Of a stretch of 64,000 nt of DNA, positions 9,733-20,400 are shown piece by piece. Position 1 is the first letter of the stretch. Each line of letters begins with the position of its first letter. The notes beneath the pieces are model-generated. The model saw nothing but the letters and a program-made list of their open reading frames with translations. It did no database searches and was not told the DNA's origin. This DNA is from Desulfuromonadaceae bacterium (GTDB lineage: Bacteria > Desulfobacterota > Desulfuromonadia > Geobacterales > Pseudopelobacteraceae). Both the position numbers and the translations under genes were made by a program. The stretch is from positions 23,429 to 87,428 of the forward strand of contig JAQUHA010000017.1 of the NCBI GenBank assembly GCA_028683855.1, written 5' to 3'.

Positions 9733-10185
9733 ATGAATATATCTCCTCTCGACATACAGCAGCAGCAATTCAAGGTAAAAACATTCAGGGGACTTGATCC
9801 GGAAGATGTGGATGCCTTTTTACAGGGTGTTGCAGGTGAAATGGAAAGTCTTATTCGCGAGAACGACCAGCTTAGAGAGCAGCAGGCACGACAGAACCGT
9901 GATACGCTGGATATGGCAGAGAAGGAGCGTGAGCTTCGTGAAACACTGCTTTCAGCTCAACGTGTAATCGAAGAGATGAAGTCTAATGCCCGAAAGGAAG
10001 CTGAGCTGATTGTTTCTGAAGCTGAGATAAAGGGGGAGCGGATTATAGTTGATGCGGAGCGCCAACTAGGAGATTTAAAGGCACGGATTGAAGACATCAG
10101 AAGACAGAAGATACAGTTTGAACTGAGCTTTAAGGGACTGCTTGACAGCTTCAGTAAACAACTTATTAACGAGGAAGAGATCTGA
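9733..10185 (+). CDS. DivIVA-domain coiled-coil protein
   Basis: DivIVA-type proteins sense membrane curvature and organise poles or septa; in Deltaproteobacteria the role of small DivIVA proteins is poorly defined. The 150-residue product has the family N-terminus (ISPLDIQQQQFKVKTFRGLD, then DPEDVDAFLQGVAGEMESLI) followed by continuous coiled coil to about residue 125. ATG 9733 is chosen over the TTG just before it because AAGGA lies 8 bases upstream. It is the third gene of the forward operon with the LysM protein, which fits a link to cell-wall or polar organisation, but this is contextual. Confidence 0.82.
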   Translation: MNISPLDIQQQQFKVKTFRGLDPEDVDAFLQGVAGEMESLIRENDQLREQQARQNRDTLDMAEKERELRETLLSAQRVIEEMKSNARKEAELIVSEAEIKGERIIVDAERQLGDLKARIEDIRRQKIQFELSFKGLLDSFSKQLINEEEI

Positions 10186-10218
10186 TTCAAATCCAAACAA
10201 AGAAAGGTCTTAAAAGAT

Positions 10219-10734
10219 ATGGCACAAGCTAAAACCGGAGATAAAGTAAGAGTGCATTATACGGGGACACTTGAGGATGGGTCAGTTTTTGATTCTTCTG
10301 AACCTAAATCTAAATTACATCCCCTTGATAGTGGATGCGGCTGTCGAAGCCAGGGGGAAAAGAGTGGCTGTGGATGCAGCAGCGAGCCTGCTGACGAACC
10401 GTTGGAGTTTGTTATCGGCGCAGGGCAGCTGATACCGAAGTTTGAGGCGGCAGTTATCGGTCTTGAACCAGGTCAGAGCATTTCTGTTTCTATTCCAGCT
10501 GACGATGCTTACGGTCAGCGTGCGAACGAGATGATAGCTGTTATTGAGAGGAGCGAAATACCATCAGACATAAAACCTGAACCTGGACATCAGATGGAAG
10601 TGTTGCTGGAAGACGGCACACCGCTTCCAGTGATTGTAACAGAGGTTAGTGATACTACCATTACTCTCGATGCGAATCACCCTTTGGCTGGCAGAGATCT
10701 GAATTTTGCCATCAGATTAGTTGAAATTATATAG
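10219..10734 (+). CDS. SlyD-like FKBP peptidyl-prolyl isomerase with Cys-rich insert
   Basis: FKBP-type isomerases accelerate cis-trans isomerisation at proline and often act as chaperones. The 171-residue product shows the FKBP start (GDKVRVHYTGTLEDGSVFDS), the flanks of the insert-in-flap domain (IPADDAYGQRANEMI) and the SlyD-type end (LDANHPLAGRDLNFAIRLVE). Between the FDSS strand and the LEFVIGAGQLIPKFE strand lies an extra segment of about 25 residues (39-57) with two Cys-Gly-Cys pairs (SGCGC, SGCGC), absent from ordinary SlyD at this position; SlyD proteins usually carry metal-binding Cys/His at the C-terminus instead. No signal peptide, so probably cytoplasmic. A strong terminator follows. 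Confidence 0.9.
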   Translation: MAQAKTGDKVRVHYTGTLEDGSVFDSSEPKSKLHPLDSGCGCRSQGEKSGCGCSSEPADEPLEFVIGAGQLIPKFEAAVIGLEPGQSISVSIPADDAYGQRANEMIAVIERSEIPSDIKPEPGHQMEVLLEDGTPLPVIVTEVSDTTITLDANHPLAGRDLNFAIRLVEII

Positions 10735-10761
10735 TACTAGTACTCAACCTCATTTATTATT

Positions 10762-10797
10762 AAGGCTGATGACAAAATGTCATCAGCCTTTTTTTAT
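10762..10797 (+). terminator. Rho-independent terminator after FKBP gene
   Basis: Perfect 13-bp stem (AAGGCTGATGACA, loop AAA, TGTCATCAGCCTT) followed by seven Ts. It closes the 6.1-10.7 kb operon and separates it from the convergent zinc-ribbon gene. Confidence 0.93.
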
Positions 10798-10826
10798 TAC
10801 ACGTTCGGAGCTGTCCCCGGTTATTT

Positions 10827-12308
10827 CTACTGCTTTGCAGCCGCTACTGTTGAACCGGCAGACTCTACGCTGAAATCTTTAGCGTTTTCAGGCAAGTTTG
10901 AAAGTACAACAATAAATGGGATGGTTTTACCCGGAGCTACCTCCATATTTGCCAAAGAATCACCAAACTGGTTAGCCATAGCTGCCTCAATTTTATCAAG
11001 CGACATCTCCTCTAGCTGTTCTTCAGTCAAAGGATTTCCGCTGTAAGCATTTTTTGTAGCCACTACTTTCCCGCTTGCATCTAAAACTGTAACTTTCACC
11101 TGGAGTGCTGCACGCGGTTTTTGATATTCATTAATCGCTTCACCTGAAACAACGAGAAGCTCTCCAACCTGTTCATTTTCAATATATGCAGCAGTAACTC
11201 CGCGAACACCGATCTTTCCGCTCTCAGACACCGCTGCTTTCTCTATGGTTGAACGCGACGTAAAGCCAAAATAAGAGGCTGTGGCAAGCGCCAGTAAAAC
11301 TACAACACCGATCAGTACAACAAACGAAGAACTCTTTTTGCGACGCGAAGAGATTGAAAGCGGGGGTAACTCTTCCTGCTGCATCTCGTCAACCACTATT
11401 TTTTCAGGTTCTCCGACTAAAGATTTAGCCTTAACCTGAGCTTCTGCAATTGGGGCAAAAAGAATTTCCTGAGAAGGCTTAAGATCATCTGGATTGACCT
11501 GTTGTACCGCAACTGAGGTCAATTCCTCACCGAAATCTATCTCCCCAAGATTAAACGGCATATCACCAGGAGAGTCTAAAGAATATATGCTGTCGCTTTT
11601 GCTGTCTGAATCCTGTCCGCCGACATCCATTGATTCAGCGAAACTGTCGCCTTCAAAGTCAAAAGTGATTGTATCTTCAGAGTTTTCCGCCGGCACACTC
11701 TCTACGACTGCACCAAACATATCGTCATCTGAGAAATCAAGCCCCTGTGGAATATCCTTTGTAACTGTTTCCGTAACCGTAGTTGGAGAAGTTCCTATAA
11801 AGTCGTCCAGAGAGAGCGAGGATTGCGGAGTTGAATCAAGTTCGGTTCTGCTTTCGCCAAAATCAAAACCTGAGAAATCAACCTCACCCGCTACCGGTTC
11901 ATTCGAATTTTCTGCAACATTAAAAGTATTGCTCCCTGCTCCTTCGTCTGATTCAAATGAGATTGCCGAACCATCAAACGCCGATGTATCGAAATCGGAT
12001 GCTGCAGTCGGCGAAGAATCCTCAAATAAAGGTTTATCAATATAAGGTGATGTTTGCTCGGGTGTATCCGTAAAAGCTATCTGCTCTTCTCTTGCAGGCT
12101 GAGAGTTGTTAGCTGAAGGGATTGAAAACGAACCGTTATCAGGTGATTCGGTCTCTTGATTAACGGGGGTGAGTAAATCCTCCTGGTCTTCTTTATGAAC
12201 TGTAAAGACCTCTTTACACTTGGTACAACGAACCTTTACCCCCCTATCTGTAACCTTGGAATCATCAAGTCGAAATTTTGTCTGACATTTTTCGCATTTG
12301 ATTATCAT
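10827..12308 (-). CDS. MJ0042-type zinc-ribbon membrane protein (DUF3426-like C-terminus)
   Basis: The 493-residue product starts with an MJ0042 zinc ribbon (KCEKCQTKF, VRCTKCKEVFTVHKE, two CxxC pairs in the first 35 residues). A long acidic, Ser/Asp/Glu-rich low-complexity region follows (residues about 40-310). A single membrane span (SFVVLIGVVVLLALATASYF, about residue 330-350) leads into a C-terminal domain resembling DUF3426 (VSGEAINEYQKPRAALQVKV). Family members are common in Deltaproteobacteria, function unknown; predicted topology has the ribbon and acidic region inside and the C-terminal domain outside. The ATG follows an AGGAG ribosome site. Confidence 0.8.
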   Translation of the reverse strand: MIIKCEKCQTKFRLDDSKVTDRGVKVRCTKCKEVFTVHKEDQEDLLTPVNQETESPDNGSFSIPSANNSQPAREEQIAFTDTPEQTSPYIDKPLFEDSSPTAASDFDTSAFDGSAISFESDEGAGSNTFNVAENSNEPVAGEVDFSGFDFGESRTELDSTPQSSLSLDDFIGTSPTTVTETVTKDIPQGLDFSDDDMFGAVVESVPAENSEDTITFDFEGDSFAESMDVGGQDSDSKSDSIYSLDSPGDMPFNLGEIDFGEELTSVAVQQVNPDDLKPSQEILFAPIAEAQVKAKSLVGEPEKIVVDEMQQEELPPLSISSRRKKSSSFVVLIGVVVLLALATASYFGFTSRSTIEKAAVSESGKIGVRGVTAAYIENEQVGELLVVSGEAINEYQKPRAALQVKVTVLDASGKVVATKNAYSGNPLTEEQLEEMSLDKIEAAMANQFGDSLANMEVAPGKTIPFIVVLSNLPENAKDFSVESAGSTVAAAKQ

Positions 12309-12416
12309 CTGAGACTCCTGGATAGTGGTGGATTAGGACATCTATTCACGGAACTACTTGAAACAACAGTAGTCCTATATCAGAAAGGGTGTAGTGTGTC
12401 AAATTATTACATTCAG

Positions 12417-13286
12417 TCATTTCCAGCGTTTGCGTGACTGTTTACAGACCGAGGCAATTGAGCAGGATTCGCATAGATCCAGATTTGTCCCATCGCAACC
12501 TGCGCTGATACCTAAATGAGCAAGTGCAAAGTCATACTTTACCGGATCATCAGGATCAATACCCTTTAGAGTTGCAGTAATCTCCTGAGCCATACGCCAG
12601 TCGGCACTTTTTCTTTCTGTAAACCCGAGATAACGACTGATGCGGCTAATATGCGTGTCAACAGGTATAATCAACTGAGCCGGAGATATCCCTTTCCAGA
12701 TTCCGAGGTCTATGCCGTCTGCAGGGCGGACAAGCCAGCGCAACATCATACAGAGCCTTTTGCAGGCACTTCCGGTGGATGGTGAAGGAAAAAGAAAACT
12801 GAAATATGAATCTGCGGGAATATTTTCACCTCCGAATATATCACTGTATTCAAGCTGCATAATCCCTGTTATATAACTGTTCAGTGAGTTGCTAACATCA
12901 TTATCTTTCGGGCTATGACCCTGCATGAAAAATGACTGTATACTCCCCTTCCTCTCAATCATCTGTTTAATTGCAGCTAAGAGGGCGCAAAGATCACGAC
13001 CGTCATTAAATCTGTGTTTAAAACCGGAAAATGTCTTTAATCCTTTTTTAGGATCAAATGATTCAATGTACTTAACCGGTGAGGCGCCTAGTTCTGCAAA
13101 TATTTTATCCAATGTTCTCAATATTATCTTGACGTTGCCGTATGCAAACGATGAGGCTATAATAGCCGCAATTTCCTGATCAGCCTGATTACTATAGCGA
13201 TGACAAAATGAGAGAGGATCATTAGACAAATAATCTAAAGAACGGTTTGCGTAAAGCTGATTCAGTTTACCCTTAATGTCAGACAT
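12417..13286 (-). CDS. TIGR02757 family protein (DUF2400)
   Basis: A conserved family of unknown biochemical function; the 289-residue length is typical. Recognisable features are the N-terminal YANRSLDYLSNDPLSFCHRY, the central FLFPSPSTGSACKRLCMMLR and WLVRPADGIDLGIW stretch, the PVDTHISRISRYLGF segment resembling the helix-hairpin-helix region of DNA glycosylases, and a Cys-rich end (CDGTNLDLCESCSIASVC). The start overlaps the end of galT by 8 bases, so the two are translationally coupled. A DNA-related role is inferred only from the glycosylase-like fold. Confidence 0.85.
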   Translation of the reverse strand: MSDIKGKLNQLYANRSLDYLSNDPLSFCHRYSNQADQEIAAIIASSFAYGNVKIILRTLDKIFAELGASPVKYIESFDPKKGLKTFSGFKHRFNDGRDLCALLAAIKQMIERKGSIQSFFMQGHSPKDNDVSNSLNSYITGIMQLEYSDIFGGENIPADSYFSFLFPSPSTGSACKRLCMMLRWLVRPADGIDLGIWKGISPAQLIIPVDTHISRISRYLGFTERKSADWRMAQEITATLKGIDPDDPVKYDFALAHLGISAGCDGTNLDLCESCSIASVCKQSRKRWK

Positions 13287-14304
13287 CCGCTTCTCTCAGA
13301 AACTGTGCCGCATCTTCTGGCGAGGTGGGATTTATATAAAATCCTGTACCCCATTCAAAACCGGCTACTTGAGTCAGACGCGGCACCAGCTCAATATGCC
13401 AGTGGTAGTCATATTCCAGAGAGTTCCAGTGATTGGGCTTTCCTGGACGATTATGGGTTGGCGGAGCATTATGGAGAATAAAATTGTACGGAGCATCGCG
13501 CAAAACCGTTTTAACCCTGAGCAGCATATCCTTCATTGCTACTGCCAGCTCAGACAGTTGTGCATCATCCATTAATGCAAAGTCATGGCTATGTCGTTTG
13601 GGATAGAGGCGCAACTCAAATGGCGAGCTAGAAGCGTAAGGCGTAAGAGTTACGAAATTTGAGAACTCTTTTACAACCCGTACACCCTCTTTAAGTTCAA
13701 AACTTATCAGATCGCAGAAGACACACCTCTCCTTATCGATGAAATAATTGCGGGCAACTTTCAACTGGGTAGAGGCAACTGGCGGTAAAAGCGGCACTGC
13801 GATAAGCTGACTATGAGAATGTTCAAGAGATGCACCGGCTCGGGTTCCATGATTTTTGAAGAGCACCATATATCGAAAACGTATATCTTTCCGCAGATCC
13901 AGATAACGGTGCCGATATGCAATCAGCACATCATTCACCTCGTTTACGGTCATATCCGCAAGAGTACGATTGTGATCAGGAGTTTCGATAATTACTTCGT
14001 GAGCACCAATCCCATTCATAACATCGTACATTCCGTAACCATGATTGTTAAGTTCGCCCTCTACCCTTAAGGCCGGGTATTTATTAGGAATCACTCTGAC
14101 GCGCCAATTTGGCGAATTTGGCTCTCCGGCAGGACGGACAGCAAAGATTTCCGGTGGTGTTTTATCTTCATTACCATAGCAGAATGGGCATGATGTCATA
14201 GCTGTTTTTTCAGGCTCTACCATAAAATCGCGCGGGCGACGACCCCGTTCTATTGCAATAATTACCCAGTGAAGTTTTATTGGATCCCATCTAAGTTCAG
14301 ACAT
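13279..14304 (-). CDS. galT: Galactose-1-phosphate uridylyltransferase
   Basis: GalT swaps UMP between UDP-glucose and galactose-1-phosphate in the Leloir pathway. The 341-residue product has the N-terminal RRPRDFMVEP and zinc-binding CPFCYGNEDKTP (CxxC), the SHSQLIAVPLLPP histidine motif, and the HIT-superfamily active site WHIELVPRL preceded by His-Trp-His (usual His-Pro-His nucleophile region). The start codon follows a GGGGGGA ribosome site. Other Leloir genes are not adjacent. Related ADP-glucose phosphorylases share this fold, so the exact sugar nucleotide is not proven. Confidence 0.9.
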   Translation of the reverse strand: MSELRWDPIKLHWVIIAIERGRRPRDFMVEPEKTAMTSCPFCYGNEDKTPPEIFAVRPAGEPNSPNWRVRVIPNKYPALRVEGELNNHGYGMYDVMNGIGAHEVIIETPDHNRTLADMTVNEVNDVLIAYRHRYLDLRKDIRFRYMVLFKNHGTRAGASLEHSHSQLIAVPLLPPVASTQLKVARNYFIDKERCVFCDLISFELKEGVRVVKEFSNFVTLTPYASSSPFELRLYPKRHSHDFALMDDAQLSELAVAMKDMLLRVKTVLRDAPYNFILHNAPPTHNRPGKPNHWNSLEYDYHWHIELVPRLTQVAGFEWGTGFYINPTSPEDAAQFLREADV

Positions 14305-14411
14305 TATCCCCCCATACCAAAACGGTTACACGATCAGAATCATATAACCTAAGCAGTACTTAAATTGATTTGCACATTAGCCGAGCAACCTGAAAAAATC
14401 AACAATCTGCG

Positions 14412-14448
14412 AAAAAAATAAACGCCGGATCTCGGAAGAGACCCGGCG
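14412..14448 (-). terminator. Rho-independent terminator of the giant repeat gene
   Basis: On the minus strand CGCCGG pairs with CCGGCG, extended by GAGA/TCTC across one mismatch, with a GGAA-complement loop, followed by a T-rich tail (complement of the A-run 14412-14418). It lies 28 bases after the stop codon of the 13.7-kb gene. Confidence 0.88.
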
Positions 14449-14475
14449 CCTGAACCAGTTTTATATATTCATCTA

Positions 14476-17400
14476 TTAACCGATCTGCAGATCTTTTATT
14501 GTTGTTGCTACATGCCCCTGTACAAGAATTTCTGCCGTCCCGTTGTTGTAGACATGAGACTCAACTCCATTTACCAGCATACTTCCAACATCTTTCCAGT
14601 CACCATGGCTGCCAATCATCTCGACGCTTGCAGTATCATCAACTGCGGTGACTATCATCTGCAGATGATCTGTTCCGGCAAGCACATTTGTCTGTACATC
14701 TACATTACCCGAGAAGAGGACATCATCACCGCTCTGCAGCAGATGTGGCTTGGCTATAGTCTGAAGCTGCTGATTGGTAAAGGCGTCATCTTTACCAAGA
14801 TTATGAAGTGCCGCAATATCATCGCCTGTTAAAGCTTTAACCTGATCCTGCGACAGCGCAGCAATATCACCGGTTGTCAGAGCAGTTACATCAGATATCT
14901 CTCCCTTCTGGAACCATACATCAGCCATCTGATGAGCTGTTCCATCAGTTGATGTATATGTTGAATCCAGGAATATCCAGTTATCATTATTATTAACTGC
15001 TGTCTGGGTTGCATTGAGGTTGAGCTGTGCAATATCAAGTGACTGCAGAGACTGCAGTTCGCCTGCCTGTGTGATTCCATCATGATTGCCGTCAAGCCAT
15101 ACCTTAAGATCGGCAAAATTAGTGTCTGCAACATTGATGATACCGTCATGGTTGGTATCCATTTCACTAAGCGCCGCGAAACCGTCAGCTGCCTGTTCAC
15201 CTGAAGCAAGCTTTGTTGCAGTACCAAACAACTCACTGCCATTGTTTATGATGTCGTCATTATTGATATCTCTAACAAGGAAGCCGTCGTTTCCGGCAAC
15301 CCAGGCGACCTTATCAAGTTCACCGTTGGCTGTTATGTCAAAAGCAACGCCATCTGCCAGAGTGGTAGTCTGCACACCATTACCATCAAGATCGAGAATA
15401 ATTGGACTTGCAAGAACTCCGGCAGCCAGCTGCTGATCAACACTCATTGCATCTCTCTGTTCCATCGTAAATGCATTCTCATTCCAAGCCCCTTTTATAG
15501 CAGCAAGGTCTTCCAACTCCATGTACTTTATCTGATCTGTTGCTATTGCAGCGATATCTGCAGCCTCCATTGCCGAATACTGTGCTGTTGTCAGAATAGC
15601 GATCTGATTATCAGTCAGATGCGAAACCTGAGCAGTTGTAAGAGCAACTATCTGGTCCGCCGTCAGTGATGTAGTCTGCTCATCTGTCAATGCGCGTATC
15701 TGTACAGAGGTGAGAGCTGCAATCTGATCCTGAGTCAGGAGCTGAAGATCCGGAACCTCAATAGCTCGTATCTGTGCAGAATCAAGTACAACCAGATTTT
15801 CAGTTACAATTGCTGTAATCTGATCAGGCGTAAGAGCCGTCATCTGATCAACTGTCAGCACATCTACCTGTGCAGATGTCAGTATTGAGATGTCTTCAAC
15901 TGTTAAGGCTGCGAACTGATCCGGCGTCAATGCAGCGATATGGGAGGCATTCAGAGATTGTATCTGCGCCGTTGTCATAGCAGCGATGTCTGGAGTCTCA
16001 AAAGCCTGAATTTGGGTATCGTCCATAGCATCCAATGCCTGCGTAGTAAGTGCTGCCACCTGCTCCTGGCTCAGAGTCATAATATTATCAACCGTCAGAT
16101 GCGGTGACTGTACAGTCGTTATCGCAGCTATCTGATCCACCGAGAAAGCATTTACCTGATCAGCAGTTAATCCATCAATCTGGAGCGTAGAAAGAGCCTG
16201 AACCTGAGTTGTGGACAACAGTGTGATATTAGGTATTTCAGCCATATTGCTCAACTGCCCGGTTGTCAATGCAGCTACTTGTTCTGGAGTCAAAGCTGCA
16301 ACCTGACTTGCATTAAGAACATTTAGACGATCGGTAAGCATTACTGCTAAATCAGCCGTTTCAATTGCCTGAATCTGAGCCTCTGTAAGAGCACCAACCT
16401 GTCCAACAGTCAATGCCTTAATCTGGTCAGAAGTCATTGCGGCAATATCCTGTGCTTCAAATGCTTCAATCTGAAGCGTAGACATTGTTGCCAGTGTGGC
16501 TGATGCAATATAAGCCACCTGAGTTGTCGTAAGTGCTGCGATCTGGTTATCTTTAAGAGCGTGTGCCTGTGCTGTAGACATATTATTGATTTGTGACGTC
16601 GTAAGTGCCGCAATATTCGTATCACTGATTGCTGCAATCTGCTCCGTCAGCATTACTGCAAAATCAGCCGTATCAATCGCCCTGATCTGTGAAGTAGTTA
16701 ACGCCTCAATTGCATCCGTTGCGATCGCGTTTGTCTGAGCTGAATCCAGAGCTGCGATATTCGCTGCACTTAGTGCCGATATCTGGGTAATTTTCATATT
16801 TGCGATATCATCCGTTCCAAGGACGGCAATGTTTACCTGATCGACTGTTAAAGCTCCAACCGCAGAAGCGGAGAGTTCACTAATCTGCGTTGTATCCATC
16901 TGAGCCAGATCTGCTGTAGTCATAACCTTAATCTGTGCTGAGGTTATTGCAGCGACATTCTCCGTGCTCAGGTATTTAGCCTGATCCGTTGTCATATTCG
17001 CAATACTTGCAGTACTCAGAGCGCCAAACTGGTCTGTTGTCATGGCATTGAGGTCTTGAGTTTCAATTGCTGCAAACTGCTCAGTAGTCAATGCTGCTAT
17101 AGCGGCTGTGCTAAGATGCTGAATCTGCGTTGTATCAAGATCTGCAATATCTTCAGTTGTCATTACCTTAATCTGTCTTGTCGTTATTGCCTCAATATTT
17201 TCAGTGCTAAGTTTTGTGAGTTGCTCATTTGTCAGACTTGCAATACTTGACGTAGAGAGCGCAGCAAACTGATCCGATGTGAATGAATTCAACGCTTCCG
17301 TACCGATCGCAACAAACTGCTCCGATTTCAAAGCTGCAATTGCAACAGTGCTAAGATGCTGAATCTGATCAGTAACAACTTTATTCAGATCTGCTATATC

Positions 17401-20400
17401 TGCAGTTGCCATTGCCTTGATCTGAGTTGATGTAATCGCTTCAATCTTATCTGTAGTAAGGTTCTGAATCTGATCACTTGTCAGACTTGCAATACTTGCC
17501 GTACTCAACTTAGCAAACTGATCTGTTGTCATGGCATTCAGATCTTGAGTTTCAATGGCAGCAAACTGATCCGTGGTAAGTGCCGCTATTGCCGCTGTAC
17601 TAAGCTTTGATATCTGTGCGGTTGACAGCGCTTCGATATCATCTGTTGCCATTTTCTTGATCTGGATTGCCGTAACAGCTCCCAACTGTCCATCAGTAAG
17701 AGCTTCAACCTGAGCGCTGGTCAGGTTCACAATACTTGCCGTGCTAAGAGCAGCGAATTGATCCGTAGTTAGCTCCACCAGATTTTCGGTTGCTATTCCG
17801 ACAAACTGCTCTGTTGTCAAGGCTGCTATTGCTGCCGTACTCAAGTGTGTAATTTGTACTGAAGAAATAGCCGCGACATCTTCAGTTGCCATTGCCTTTA
17901 TCTGGGTTGAGGTAATTGCTGCTATAAGCGAATTGTCGAGGTTTTCAATCTGATCACTGGTCAGATTCGCTATTGCGGATGTATTGAGAGCAGCAAACTG
18001 CTCGGTTGCGAACAGATTCAAGTCCGCTGTTTCGATCGCAATCATCTGATCGGAAGTCAGAACAGATATCGACCTAGTGCTTAATGCCTGGAACTGCGGA
18101 GCATCCATAGCCTCGATAGCGGCTGTTGATAGAGCATGAATCTGTGCAGTATTCAGCAGACCCATCTGAGTTGGCATCAATGCGTCAACATCCGCTGTTT
18201 CAAGAGCATTTATCTGAGCAGTTGTCAGAGCAGCCAGCTGGCTTGTTTTGAGATTTGTGAAGTCTGCCGAGTCAAGCGCAACAATCTGCTCTGTGGTCAG
18301 AGCTTTAATTGCAGCTGTGCTGAGAGCTTGAACCGTTTCCGTTGTAAGCGCTGCGATATCTTCTGTTGCCATTGACCGAACCTGAGTCGTGCTAAGAGCT
18401 GCAATCTGTTCCGTATTCATCACTGCGAAATCATTAGACTCAAGTGCAATGATCTGTGCAGTTGTAAGCGCCTTAATCTGAGCGGAGGTCAATGATGTTA
18501 TCTCATCCGTCGGAGCAAGCGATACAAGCTGATCTGTAGTCAGCGATGCAAAAGCTGCCGTATTCAGTGAGCCTAACTCACCGGACATTGCTTCCAATTG
18601 CGCAGTAGTCATTGCTGCAACAGTACTTGCGCTAAGAGCATATACCTGAGCCGAGTTGAGAGCATCCAGATCTTCATTATCAAGTCCCTTGATCTGTGTT
18701 GACGTCAACGCCGCAATCTCTGACGTTGTAAAGGCTTTTATCTGATCAGATGTCATTGCTTTTAAATCTTCTGTTTCAAAAGCTGCTATCTGGGCTGTAG
18801 TCAGTTTAGTAATATCCAGAGTCTCAATCCCGACTACGTTAGCTGTAGTTAGAGCAGCTATTGCAGAAGTACTTAACACTTTTATCTGTGTGCTTGTAAG
18901 AGCTTTAATGTCTGCAGAATCAAGACTTGCTATCTGATCGGATGTAAGAGCGGCTATATTTGCTGTGGTCAGAGCGGCAAGTTTGGCAGTATCCAATCCA
19001 TTTAACGCATCTGTCGTAAGCCCGGAAAACTGTGCTGTGTTGAATGCTTTCAGTTGTGCAGCGTCCATAGCTGCAATATCGGCAGATTCAAGCGCAAGAA
19101 TCTGGTTCTGGCGTAGTGCAGCAATACCGGCTGTGGTGATTGCGCCAATCTGTACTGAGGTCAGCTGCTGCAGATCATCCGTACCAATCGCCTGAATCTG
19201 AGTTGTTGTCATAACCCTGACATCTTCAGTTCCCAAGCCCGCAATATTATCTGTAGTCAGGGCAGCTATTTCTGCGTTAGTCATTGCCTTAACCTGGGCG
19301 GTTGTAAGTGCTGCAATTTGAGATGAATCAAACGCGCTGATCTGAGCAGGCGTCATATTCGCGATTCCTGCTGTAGTAATGGCACCGATCTGTGCCGAAT
19401 CAAGCTGCTGCAGATCATCAGTCTGAATCACCCTAATCTGAGCCTCTGTCATCTTCTTGATATCTGCTACTTCCAAACCTTGAATATTATCAGTCGTCAG
19501 AGCCACAATCTGAGCGTTAGTAAGCTCCTTTATCTGAGTGGTAGTGAGAGCAGCCACCTGCGATGAGTCAAGAGCAGCTATCTGAGTGGTCGTCATTCCG
19601 GCAATTCCATCTGTGGCTATTGCACCTATCTGTGCAGAATCCAGCTGTTGCAACACATCAGCCTGTATAGCCTTAATCTGTGCAGCAGTCATATTCTTAA
19701 TATCTGCAACCTCAAGCCCTTTAACATTTTCAGTCGTAAGAGCCGCAATTGCAGCCGTACTCAGATGACTTATCTGAGTTGTTGTAATTGCAGCAATGTT
19801 CGCGCTGCTCAGTCCTGCAATCTGATTGGTGGTGAGTGCTGCAATATTTTCCGTACTGATTTTTGCAATTTGAGCAGCAGTCATTGCGTCAAAATCCGCA
19901 TTTTCAAGCACTCTAATCTGGTCAGATGTCAGGGAACTTATTCCGGTGGTGGAGAGTGCTCCGACCTGTACAGATGTCATTGCAACGAGGTCAGCTGTTT
20001 CAATAGCTGCCACCTGCTCTCCAGACATTTTACCTATAGCGGTTGTTGTAAGACCAGGAATATTGTCAACTGTAAGCGCAGCTACTGATTCCGTTGAGAG
20101 GGCTGCAACCTGAGCGGTACTGAGAGCGGCTACATCCTCTGATGCAAGAGCTCTGACAGCAACAGTTGTTAGACCGGCAATAGCCATTGTATTTATAGCC
20201 CCTATCTGCTCAGGGCTTAGTGCTGCAATATCATCTGCAGCAAGAGCCTTAATCTGATCAGAGGTCATTACCTTGATACCATCAGATGTTATTGCAGCGA
20301 TTTGGTCTGCGTTAAGAGCCGCCAGTTCCGCACTTTCAAGCGCCTTGATCTGATTGGTTGTCATATTCGAAATATCAACCGTCTCAAGACCAACAACATT

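Noticed and set aside
11494..12045. Forward open frame of 183 codons
   Set aside because: It is antisense to the acidic Ser-rich region of the zinc-ribbon gene, with low-complexity Ser/Pro composition and no ribosome site.
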